From positions 1 to 18,800 of the forward strand of contig CALFEO010000039.1 in assembly GCA_937949995.1 (NCBI GenBank): a stretch of 18,800 nt of DNA, written 5' to 3'. This stretch comes from an uncultured bacterium (GTDB lineage: Bacteria > Patescibacteriota > Patescibacteriia > 2-12-FULL-60-25). This document shows, piece after piece, positions 1 through 6,083 of the stretch. Both the position numbers and the translations under genes were made by a program. Each line of letters begins with the position of its first letter. The stretch's first letter is position 1. Under the pieces are notes generated by a model. It saw nothing but the letters and a program-made list of their open reading frames with translations, had not been told where the DNA came from and did no database searches.

Positions 1-118
1 TCAAGAGCGACTAAGGTAGTTCATCAAGATAAAAGTTAAAAGTTTATCAAGAGCGGCCAAAGTAACTCTTGATGAACTTTAGACTTGATAAACTTGTTAC
101 TTGGCACGACGAACTTTA
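1..118. repeat. Palindromic repeat array A (left-truncated)
   Basis: The stretch is built from variants of AAGTTYATCAAG and its complement CTTGATRAACTT. The central arms AAAGTTTATCAAGAG and CTCTTGATGAACTTT (about 45-94) can pair around a loop of about 12 nt. The reverse complement of this block matches array B (3628-3838) over most of its length, including the shared stretch around CTACCTTAGTCGCTCTTGA, so A is inverted relative to B. The array is cut by the window start. It contains no plausible gene. Confidence 0.85.
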
Positions 119-136
119 ATTTTAACTACTGAACTC

Positions 137-163
137 GTTATGAACGTTATGAACGTTATGAAC
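137..163. repeat. Tandem 9-bp repeat, three copies of GTTATGAAC
   Basis: GTTATGAAC occurs three times head to tail just upstream of the SPFH gene, between array A and that gene's promoter region. The unit is not part of the AAGTTCATCAAG family. It could be replication slippage or a set of protein-binding sites; the sequence does not decide. Confidence 0.8.
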
Positions 164-221
164 GCCGATTGGTTGTTGACGTTAACTGGGGCTTATGTTT
201 AGATTGGATTGGAGAATTATT

Positions 222-1034
222 ATGAATATACAGCATATGTTGAATGATAAAAAAGTTTCATTTACAGCAATAATTGCATTTGTTGCAATGATAGTTATTT
301 TTTTGATATTTTCGACCGTAGGTACTGTTAACGCAGGCGAGAGAGGTGTTTTGGTGCAATTTGGTGCTGTGACAGGGAAGGTATTTAACGAAGGATTATA
401 TTTTAAGATTCCTTTGGTTCAGGAAGTGGTGATTATTGATGTAAAGGTGCAAAAAACAGAAGTCGGAGCTGATGCGGCATCCAAGGATTTGCAGGTCGTG
501 AACAGCAGAGTGGCTTTGAATTACAAAATTGATCCCGGAAAAGCTGCGGATTTGTATCAAAATGTTGGGAGGAGCTATGATACGCGTTTAATTGATCCTT
601 CATTACAAGAGTCTGTTAAGGCGGCTACGGCAAAATTTACCGCTGAAGAATTGATTACCAAGCGCGGAGAAGTTCGGGATGAAATCAGGCAGAATTTAAA
701 GAATAAGCTTGAACCGCATGGCATTTTGGTTGAGGAGTTCAATATCGTTGATTTTGCTTTTTCGCAGTCGTTTAACCGAGCAATTGAAGATAAGGTGACG
801 GCGGAGCAACAGGCTTTGGCCGCGAAAAATAAATTGGAACAGGTAAAATTTGAAGCCGAACAAAAAATCGCGGAAGCCAAAGGCAGGGCCGAGGCGATTC
901 GTATCGAGTCGGAAGCCTTAAAAACCAATGATAAAATTTTAGAAATGAGATTTATTGAAACTTGGGATGGAAAATTGCCTGTCGTAATGGGGCAAACAAC
1001 GAATTTAATGGATGTATCGAGCCTTATCAGATAA
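222..1034 (+). CDS. SPFH/Band 7 (prohibitin-like) membrane protein
   Basis: This is a 271-residue membrane protein of the SPFH/Band 7/prohibitin superfamily. A single hydrophobic helix lies at about residues 14-33 (ITAFVAMIVIFLIF-like), followed by the Band 7 domain (about 38-200) with the typical opening 'GERGVLVQFGAVTGKVFNEGLYFKIP'-type sequence, and a charged, Ala/Glu-rich coiled coil (about 190-245). Such proteins form large membrane rings or scaffolds and often associate with membrane proteases; here that role is inferred from the family. I chose the ATG at 222 because GGAG at 211-214 is spaced 7 nt from it. An upstream in-frame start at 195 would remove this spacing. A TTGACG at 176-181 could be a -35 box, but the matching -10 is weak. 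Downstream lies a small acidic protein gene after about 106 bases. Confidence 0.9.
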   Translation: MNIQHMLNDKKVSFTAIIAFVAMIVIFLIFSTVGTVNAGERGVLVQFGAVTGKVFNEGLYFKIPLVQEVVIIDVKVQKTEVGADAASKDLQVVNSRVALNYKIDPGKAADLYQNVGRSYDTRLIDPSLQESVKAATAKFTAEELITKRGEVRDEIRQNLKNKLEPHGILVEEFNIVDFAFSQSFNRAIEDKVTAEQQALAAKNKLEQVKFEAEQKIAEAKGRAEAIRIESEALKTNDKILEMRFIETWDGKLPVVMGQTTNLMDVSSLIR

Positions 1035-1140
1035 CACGTAAGAATTAAAAACAGAAAAAGTTTAGGAAAAAAATGATAATACAATACAGAATCCAAATAA
1101 ATAGTGGTTAATAAAAGATTGTTTAATTATTTTAACGAAA

Positions 1141-1398
1141 ATGAATATGTCTTTTTGGGAAAAGATTTTTGGAAAAAAATCAGCAGTTAAATCAGAGCCT
1201 GTTTCGGATTTTCAATCGATGGATTCGACTTCCGTAAAAACGACGACCATGGAAACCGCTGAAGCACAGTCAGTTCCAGAAGAATTGGAGAATGAAGACG
1301 GAACAGAAAACAGTGAAGAAGAAATTGTTGATGAAGTTGAAGCGGGCGATGCGGGCATGGAGTCGGATACGGGAGAAGACTCGTCTTCGGATGATTGA
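1141..1398 (+). CDS. Small acidic hypothetical protein
   Basis: The predicted 85-residue protein has a short basic/aromatic N-terminus (MSFWEKIFGKKS from the second Met) followed by a Ser/Thr- and Glu/Asp-rich tail with no obvious fold. Small proteins starting with 'SFWxKxFGKK'-like sequence and an acidic tail are common in CPR genomes, which is my main reason for believing it is expressed. No Shine-Dalgarno site precedes either candidate start (1141 or 1147). It follows the SPFH gene in the same direction and is closed by the bidirectional terminator at 1496-1519. The acidic composition predicts intrinsic disorder. No function can be named. Confidence 0.6.
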   Translation: MNMSFWEKIFGKKSAVKSEPVSDFQSMDSTSVKTTTMETAEAQSVPEELENEDGTENSEEEIVDEVEAGDAGMESDTGEDSSSDD

Positions 1399-1495
1399 TT
1401 TTTTATGGTCAATGCAAAGTGTACAATGCATAGTGCACAATAATTGAACCGTAATAGCGATGTGTAATTTTATTAATAAATTAATATGAAATTAT

Positions 1496-1519
1496 AAAAA
1501 CCGCGGAAACGCGGTTTTT
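1496..1519. terminator. Bidirectional intrinsic terminator
   Basis: The stem AAAAACCGCG (1496-1505) pairs perfectly with CGCGGTTTTT (1510-1519) around a GAAA tetraloop. The T-run at 1515-1519 serves plus-strand transcripts from the SPFH/acidic-protein side. The A-run at 1496-1500 serves minus-strand transcripts of pyrC, whose stop codon lies only 3 nt away. Confidence 0.92.
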
Positions 1520-1522
1520 GTG

Positions 1523-2542
1523 TCAGAGGTTGCGGCAGGTTTCCAGCCGCCAGCCCAGAATCTTGTCGGCCAGAAACGGTTTGGGGTCGTTTGGCGAATA
1601 TATGTATTTACAGGGCTCCGGCCAAAGGCTGACGCATTTCGGTTCGGTTTTGAGTCCGTAGAAAGCCGGCCCGAATTTGCCGACAAAGTCATCCAATTTG
1701 GTCAGAGCCCCGGCTTTATCAAAGATTTCAGCCAGAATTTGCAGGGCGATAGGTGCGGTGAAACAGCCGGCTTTGGGATTTACCACTTCCTTATCGACGC
1801 GCGGGTGAGGTGCGCTGTCCGAGCCGAAAAAGAACTTGGGATTTCCGCCGGTCGCGGCTTTGATCAGCGCTTGGCGATCGGATTCCGCCTTGGCTATGGG
1901 CTTGCAATAACAGTGCGGATCCGCGATAGCTTCGGAGTGTGTGATTGCCAAGTGATGCGCGGTGATTGTTGCGGAAATCGTTTCCGGCAGATCTAAAACC
2001 GTTTGAACGGCAGCCGCGGAACTCAGGTGCTCGATGATGATGCGGAGTTTGGGAAAGCTTTGTGAGACTCCGATGACTTCTTCCAGAAACAGCTGTTCGG
2101 CCAAAAGCGGATCGGCTCCGGGTTTTTCGGCGTGGATGCTGAGGGGAAGATCGTAATCCTGCATAACTTCGAGCAAATGATAAGCATCGGAAAGTTTGCG
2201 GAATCCGTCTTGACTGCCGGTGGTAACGCCTTCGGGATAAAACTTTCCGGCAATGATGCCGTGGACTTTTGCAGCCGTCAGATCCTTGGCTTGTGTTTGC
2301 GGGGTTAGCTTGAGAGTCATGAGCGGTGTGAAATCTTTGCGATTTTCACAAGCTGTGATGATTTCTCTGCGATATTCATCAGCGTCATGAATAGTCAGGA
2401 TCGGGGGGTCGGTGTTGGGCATGATGACTGCGGCTCGAAAATATCGGGCCGTATATGGCGCGACTGTTTTTAACATGGCGCCGCGTCGAAGATGAACATG
2501 CATGTCATAAGCGGTGTTGAGCACATAGCGTCCGTTATTCAT
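1523..2542 (-). CDS. pyrC: Dihydroorotase (homodimeric PyrC type)
   Basis: This cytoplasmic enzyme interconverts N-carbamoyl-aspartate and dihydroorotate in de novo pyrimidine synthesis. It has 339 residues, close to E. coli PyrC (about 348). The zinc ligands of the family are all visible: 'DMHVHLR' (H15, H17), the lysine expected to be carboxylated in 'AGKFYP' (K100), 'IHAE' (H137), 'EHLSS' (H172) and 'GSDSAPHPR' (D242). 'ATITAHHL' and 'GCFTAPIAL' also match the PyrC subfamily. The frame is open much further upstream, but only the ATG at 2542 has a proper site: AAAGGAG six bases before it on the minus strand. The ATG overlaps the pyrD stop (ATGA), so translation is probably coupled. The gene ends 3 nt before a terminator hairpin. 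Confidence 0.95.
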   Translation of the reverse strand: MNNGRYVLNTAYDMHVHLRRGAMLKTVAPYTARYFRAAVIMPNTDPPILTIHDADEYRREIITACENRKDFTPLMTLKLTPQTQAKDLTAAKVHGIIAGKFYPEGVTTGSQDGFRKLSDAYHLLEVMQDYDLPLSIHAEKPGADPLLAEQLFLEEVIGVSQSFPKLRIIIEHLSSAAAVQTVLDLPETISATITAHHLAITHSEAIADPHCYCKPIAKAESDRQALIKAATGGNPKFFFGSDSAPHPRVDKEVVNPKAGCFTAPIALQILAEIFDKAGALTKLDDFVGKFGPAFYGLKTEPKCVSLWPEPCKYIYSPNDPKPFLADKILGWRLETCRNL

Positions 2543-3552
2543 TCTTCGCTCCTTTGAGGCGGTTTTTCGATGCCGAAACTGCGGTAAATCGCCCGAGTGA
2601 TGAATTGACTGCGGACATGGCGAATGATTGATTGCACGCGCCACGGACGCAGAAAAGCCACGGATCCCAGCTCTATAGCCGAAGCTCCGGCTTCGAGCAT
2701 CAAATCCGCGTCTTGGACGGAAAGTATGCCTCCGCAACCCATGATTGGTTTTTTGACGCCGATTTTACGAGCTTCGGCTATCCAATCGCAAACAATGGGC
2801 AGAAGAGGAGAGCCGGAAAGGCCGCCGCCGCCCAAATGAGCCAGAGGTGATTCGGTTGTACCGAAAAGCTGCTGCCAATCGATACGATCGGGGAGCTTGC
2901 CCCACGGTATTGTATTGGAACAGCAGATAGCATCGCATTCGGGAACGGATGCCAGTTCTTTAGCCGCTTCGGGTGTAACCAATGCGTTGACTTTGACCAC
3001 CAGCGGAATTTGCAGTGAACTCAACTTATGCAGAGCTTGAGTTGTTTCCGTAACCACGGATTCGAGGTTTAAACCAACGTTGGGACAGGATGCGTTGATT
3101 TGCAGAGCAAAAGGAGCTTTGAATTTGGTTGTTTCTTTTGCATAGGCAACCAAATACGCGAAATTTTGATATTCCGCAAGACGATCTTCCGGCTTGGCGC
3201 CGACGGCCATAAAAGAAATTACAAACGGATCGATGATATTTTGCCAACGGTTTTGGGCAAAAAGCCAAGGAGCTCCGGGTCCGCTTAAGCCTACGGCATT
3301 TAGCGCAATTCCTTTGGCCGGTTTTACGATAATGCATTTGGGGGCTGTTTCAACCGGCATGGTTGAGCCTTTTTTGAGAGGCATATTGCCGGGACGCTCC
3401 GTTAAAGTGGTTGTTTTGGATATAAGAGTGCTGCCGGTAAAATCCAAGCCCAGTTTTTTGCCGTAGCGATGAAACCAGTAGCCTTCGCCAAAAAAATTAC
3501 GCGCTCCGGAGGCGCAAAAAACATCTCCGAAATTTTTGCCTCTTAGCATCAT
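2539..3552 (-). CDS. pyrD: Dihydroorotate dehydrogenase family protein
   Basis: This FMN enzyme oxidises dihydroorotate to orotate, the step after PyrC. The 337-residue protein is a TIM barrel of the DHODH family. It shows 'QINASCPNVG' (151-160), 'VVKVNA' (185-190, with FMN-contacting K187), 'CSNTIPWG' (211-218), 'GGGGLSG' (241-247), 'GCGGI' (272-276) and 'AIELGSVAFLRPW' near the C-terminus. Cys156 sits where class 1 soluble enzymes have the catalytic cysteine (class 2 has serine), so a class 1-like, non-quinone enzyme is likely. The electron acceptor cannot be read from sequence; no pyrK-like partner is in the window. Two adjacent ATGs (3552 and 3549) follow AAGGAAGGTG; I took the first. pyrD is the first gene of a pyrD-pyrC operon. 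Confidence 0.92.
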   Translation of the reverse strand: MMLRGKNFGDVFCASGARNFFGEGYWFHRYGKKLGLDFTGSTLISKTTTLTERPGNMPLKKGSTMPVETAPKCIIVKPAKGIALNAVGLSGPGAPWLFAQNRWQNIIDPFVISFMAVGAKPEDRLAEYQNFAYLVAYAKETTKFKAPFALQINASCPNVGLNLESVVTETTQALHKLSSLQIPLVVKVNALVTPEAAKELASVPECDAICCSNTIPWGKLPDRIDWQQLFGTTESPLAHLGGGGLSGSPLLPIVCDWIAEARKIGVKKPIMGCGGILSVQDADLMLEAGASAIELGSVAFLRPWRVQSIIRHVRSQFITRAIYRSFGIEKPPQRSEE

Positions 3553-3589
3553 TTTGCACCTTCCTTAAGATTTTCGAGGTACCGGCAAT

Positions 3590-3618
3590 ATGTAATCAAA
3601 AACAAGGGAATCGGTCAA
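3590..3618 (-). promoter_or_regulatory. Candidate pyrD promoter
   Basis: Read on the minus strand, TTGACC (3618-3613) is followed after 17 nt by TTACAT (3595-3590), preceded by TGA as in an extended -10. This would give a leader of about 31 nt carrying the AAGGAAGG ribosome site of pyrD. The -35 is strong and the -10 weak. It is the best candidate between the repeat array and the gene. Confidence 0.5.
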
Positions 3619-3627
3619 ACTAAGAAC

Positions 3628-3838
3628 AAAGTTCGTCAAGTCTAAAGTTTATCTTACCAAGTAACAAGTTCATCAAGTTTAAAGTTCATCAAGAGAAGCA
3701 TGAGTAACTCTTGTTGAACTTTTTACTTTCAACTTGATGAACTACCTTAGTCGCTCTTGATAAACTTTAGACTTTTATCTTGATGAACTACCTTAGTCGC
3801 TCTTGATGAACTTGCCACTTTGTACTTGATGAACTGAT
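3628..3838. repeat. Palindromic repeat array B
   Basis: The array starts with GTTCGTCAAGTCTAAAG and continues through several AAGTTCATCAAG-type half sites, then switches to the complementary CTTGATGAACTT half sites, so it can fold into one long imperfect hairpin. Its right side has a 46-bp direct duplication (CTTGATGAACTACCTTAG begins at 3733 and at 3779). The first 130 bases are closely similar to array C (17272-17436) in the same orientation. The block lies between the stop codon of the glycosyltransferase-like gene (3839-3841) and the pyrD promoter, both on the minus strand, and may terminate or stabilise the upstream mRNA. Confidence 0.9.
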
Positions 3839-5164
3839 TTAGACGATCATCGGCAGTTCTTCGACTTCCATTTTGTTGCCGGTTACTATGCCTTCGATGC
3901 GGTAAGAGCCGTGTTGGGGAGCTTCGACATAGCCGTTCCAAGCCGCGCGGGCAAAGCCTCCGGAATCTATCCAGTCGAAAAGCCATTCATTGGTAAATTT
4001 AGGATCAGCCTGTTCGATTCCGGCACCGATATACATGAGCCAAGTTTTGTTAAAATCTTCTTGACTGCCGATTGTTGGAGCCATAAGGATGGGCATTCCC
4101 AAAGCGCAATAAAAAGACATTTCACTGGGTTTGGTCCACATTATGTCGGTTTTTCGTATGAGTTTATTAAATTCTTTAAAATATGTCGGACGGTCTTTAT
4201 AAGAATCAATAAAAAGATTTTTTCCAACCAGATTTTGCATGCCAAGTTTTTTAATATTGGTTGCAATTTCTTTGGCGACTTCTTTTTTAGTGCCGGCCAT
4301 CATGCGCACAATGAAGCCGTTGCATTTCAGGCGAGTTTTTAAGCTGGTTAAAATATCGATGGCAAGTTGATGTTGGGCTCCGGCTCCGCCGATGGCGAAC
4401 ATAAGAGTCAGCGGATGATCTTTTTTAATATTACATGATCCGATACCGATTTCAGATTCTATTGTTTTTTGATATTTCTTTAAAAAAATACCATGGGGAT
4501 CCAAATTGCAGATTCTTTGCATCAAATCTTTTTTGCAGGCGCTGTTATCAAGCCCGCCGATGACCTCGCGGGGCAAGGGAAAGCCGGTGTGAAAAATATT
4601 TTCCTCTTTGACTCCGTAGAGTTTAAGGCGTTCCACTACACGGCCATTGGGGGCAAAGTATTTGATACGGCTTTTTTTAGGATCGCGGGCAACCCAAACG
4701 CGAGCCATATCCGCATCGCAGATTTGGCAATAAATATCACCCGGATAGTCAAAAACTTCGGCCGCGAAGGCGCCGGTGAAAAAGGTGCAGATAAGAGGTT
4801 TGGGTTTTTTGGCCAGCTTTTCTATAAGGTGACGGCCCATGCCCATTTTTTCGATCAGATAATAAGTTTGATGGACTTGATAGGTGGGGGCCGATAAATC
4901 ACGGCGGGGATAAAAATCATCAATTTCTTGAATTTTATCCATGATCGCAAAAGCCATATCACCGATGACCGGAATGGGTTTTAAACGCGAAACGGCTTCG
5001 TAACCTTTACGGCTTTGATCCCAAAGTTGTTTATCGCGTTTGGGAATGCCCGGGTAATCGTTCATTTTGATCACTCCGCCGTCGGCGAGTTCTTTTAAGG
5101 CATAGGCGGCGCGGTCATGGCCGTAACCCATGTTGACGGAGAGGACGTAGGCTGGTTTGCTCAT
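3839..5164 (-). CDS. GT-B-fold glycosyltransferase-like protein (MurG/MGDG synthase-like)
   Basis: The 441-residue protein has the organisation of GT-B enzymes related to MurG and monogalactosyldiacylglycerol synthases. The N-terminal Rossmann half opens with 'VLSVNMGYGHDRAAYAL' (7-23), resembling the 'GGGHxxAA' acceptor loop. 'FTGAFAAEVFDYPGDIYCQICDAD' follows at about 129-152, then 'IKYFAPNGRVVERLKLYGV' (167-185) and 'IFHTGFPLP' (190-198), as in that family. The C-terminal half has 'FAIGGAGAQ' (256-264) and 'TKPSEMSFYCALGMPILMAP' (344-363) followed by 'GSQEDFN', the expected nucleotide-sugar region. Substrate is unknown; a lipid or cell-envelope acceptor is inferred only from the family. 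No membrane helix is obvious. No Shine-Dalgarno precedes the ATG at 5164. Repeats lie on both sides. Confidence 0.7.
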   Translation of the reverse strand: MSKPAYVLSVNMGYGHDRAAYALKELADGGVIKMNDYPGIPKRDKQLWDQSRKGYEAVSRLKPIPVIGDMAFAIMDKIQEIDDFYPRRDLSAPTYQVHQTYYLIEKMGMGRHLIEKLAKKPKPLICTFFTGAFAAEVFDYPGDIYCQICDADMARVWVARDPKKSRIKYFAPNGRVVERLKLYGVKEENIFHTGFPLPREVIGGLDNSACKKDLMQRICNLDPHGIFLKKYQKTIESEIGIGSCNIKKDHPLTLMFAIGGAGAQHQLAIDILTSLKTRLKCNGFIVRMMAGTKKEVAKEIATNIKKLGMQNLVGKNLFIDSYKDRPTYFKEFNKLIRKTDIMWTKPSEMSFYCALGMPILMAPTIGSQEDFNKTWLMYIGAGIEQADPKFTNEWLFDWIDSGGFARAAWNGYVEAPQHGSYRIEGIVTGNKMEVEELPMIV

Positions 5165-5210
5165 AAACTATAAGAAAAATAATAAATAACAAAGAAAAAA
5201 TAATAATTGT

Positions 5211-5310
5211 CGAATCACGAACTACGAATCACGAACTACGAATCACGCGCACCCACCGAAGTCTCGGCGAAGGAGGGAGTCACGAATTTCGTATTTCGTA
5301 TTACGAATAA
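5211..5310. repeat. Composite repeat: CGAATCACGAACTA tandem plus inverted partner
   Basis: The 14-bp unit CGAATCACGAACTA occurs twice and then partially a third time (5211-5247). A Cys/Gly-independent, GC-rich insert with a small hairpin (CCGAAGTCTCGG, about 5256-5267) follows, then a partly complementary block rich in TTCGTA (about 5286-5310). The outer blocks can pair imperfectly. It looks like a dispersed intergenic repeat, and no gene is visible in it. Confidence 0.65.
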
Positions 5311-5327
5311 ACCACCATTCGTCATTT

Positions 5328-5403
5328 CTGCTTCCGGGGCGCATCGGATGTGAGAAATCTCCACTGTTATTACCGACTTGAGTTTTATTAGCGGAGATTT
5401 TTT
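5328..5403 (+). repeat. Hairpin-forming intergenic element with T tail
   Basis: AAATCTCC (5355-5362) is complementary to GGAGATTT (5393-5400), and CT (5364-5365) to AG (5390-5391), with TTT following. On the plus strand this resembles a terminator, but no plus-strand gene precedes it. The flanking bases (GTCATTTCTGCTTCCGG and GCGCATCGGATG) resemble the 'GAGATTTCTC...AAATGAC' type dispersed repeats found in many bacterial genomes; that comparison is from memory. Together with 5211-5310 it fills the 326-base gap 5165-5490, in which I see no gene. Confidence 0.5.
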
Positions 5404-5472
5404 ATGTTCGTTGTCTATGTAAGTATTTTAGCACAAATTGGAAGATAGGGCTAAGTTTGTTTTTTTGGAAAA

Positions 5473-5497
5473 ATAAAAACGCATGAGAAATCATGCG
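5473..5497 (-). terminator. Intrinsic terminator of the 5491-5865 gene
   Basis: On the minus strand CGCATGA (5497-5491) pairs with TCATGCG (5486-5480) around a four-base loop and is followed by TTTTTATTT. The stop codon of the upstream gene (5493-5491) is part of the stem, so the last codons and the terminator overlap. Confidence 0.9.
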
Positions 5498-5865
5498 CTG
5501 TGTTGTTGCGGGAAGAGTAATTGTTTGGCGACGGAGGACTTTAGTCGAGTTTCACCGAATTGCAAGATAAAGCAAAGCTCGTCTTTGACGCAGCTAACCG
5601 TTAGTTGGCCGGTTTTGGCCAGGGCTTGGTTCATGCATTTGTCGAAGTCACGAAGGACCGCGTTTAAAGGCACGGGTACGCAGGGGATACTTTCCAGATT
5701 CAGAGAATCGGTAAAAGTAACTACGTTTAAAACGCTTTGTGTATCCATATGCTTGATGACAAGCTTGAGCTTGATGCCTTCTGTTTGACTGTCATAATCG
5801 GAGATCAGCTCGATGATATGATTGCCCAATAATCCGCTGTTATCGGAAAAAGCCATTAAACACAT
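5491..5865 (-). CDS. Small hypothetical protein
   Basis: The 124-residue protein is not one I recognise. It is soluble in character, with alternating hydrophobic segments ('IKLKLVIKHMDTQSVLNVVTF', about 31-51) that suggest a small beta-rich fold, and five scattered cysteines. No signal peptide or membrane helix is seen. It is probably a real gene: GGAGG sits 7 nt before the ATG at 5865 on the minus strand, one of the strongest ribosome sites in the window, and a good intrinsic terminator overlaps its stop codon. It is monocistronic, divergent from the CCA-transferase gene, and separated from the next minus-strand gene by a repeat-filled gap. Confidence 0.75.
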   Translation of the reverse strand: MCLMAFSDNSGLLGNHIIELISDYDSQTEGIKLKLVIKHMDTQSVLNVVTFTDSLNLESIPCVPVPLNAVLRDFDKCMNQALAKTGQLTVSCVKDELCFILQFGETRLKSSVAKQLLFPQQHSA

Positions 5866-6044
5866 ATTTTGCCTCCGTTTCGGGTGGTTTTTTGGATAGT
5901 GCGATATCTTGTTTTACACAAAAATTTTGAATTTAGCAAGGGTTAGGAGAATTTTTTTAAATCGCTTTGTTCCAGATTATGACGAAGAGCTGATAAATTG
6001 GCTAAAATACGTTGTTTTTTATGTTTTGATGAAGATTTTGTATT

Positions 6045-6073
6045 TAGTCATGATAACAATTTAGTGTTATAAT
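6045..6073 (+). promoter_or_regulatory. Candidate promoter of the CCA nucleotidyltransferase gene (leaderless)
   Basis: TATAAT (6068-6073) lies 10 nt before the ATG at 6084. TAGTCA (6045-6050) is a possible -35 at 17-nt spacing. Transcription would begin about 0-4 nt before the start codon, and no Shine-Dalgarno is present, so a leaderless mRNA is expected. Confidence 0.65.
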
Positions 6074-6083
6074 AAAAATAAAT

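Noticed and set aside
1520..1996. Open frame on the plus strand opposite pyrC
   Set aside because: It is antisense to a gene with full dihydroorotase motifs, has no ribosome site and a composition typical of shadow frames.
2543..2737. N-terminal extension of pyrC by 65 residues
   Set aside because: It would lie inside pyrD in another frame, lacks family similarity, and the ATG at 2542 has AAAGGAG at ideal spacing.
3628..3838. CRISPR array
   Set aside because: The repeats are palindromic and variable, intervening segments are themselves repeats, and no cas genes are near.
3911..4897. Two long plus-strand open frames opposite the glycosyltransferase-like gene
   Set aside because: The minus-strand protein has coherent GT-B motifs across the whole length; the plus-strand frames show no domain features and no start signal.
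5355..5403. Terminator of a known gene
   Set aside because: The T tail is on the plus strand, where no gene precedes it; kept only as a hairpin element.
5483..5788. Plus-strand open frame opposite the 5491-5865 gene
   Set aside because: The minus-strand gene has GGAGG at ideal spacing and a terminator; the plus frame has neither.
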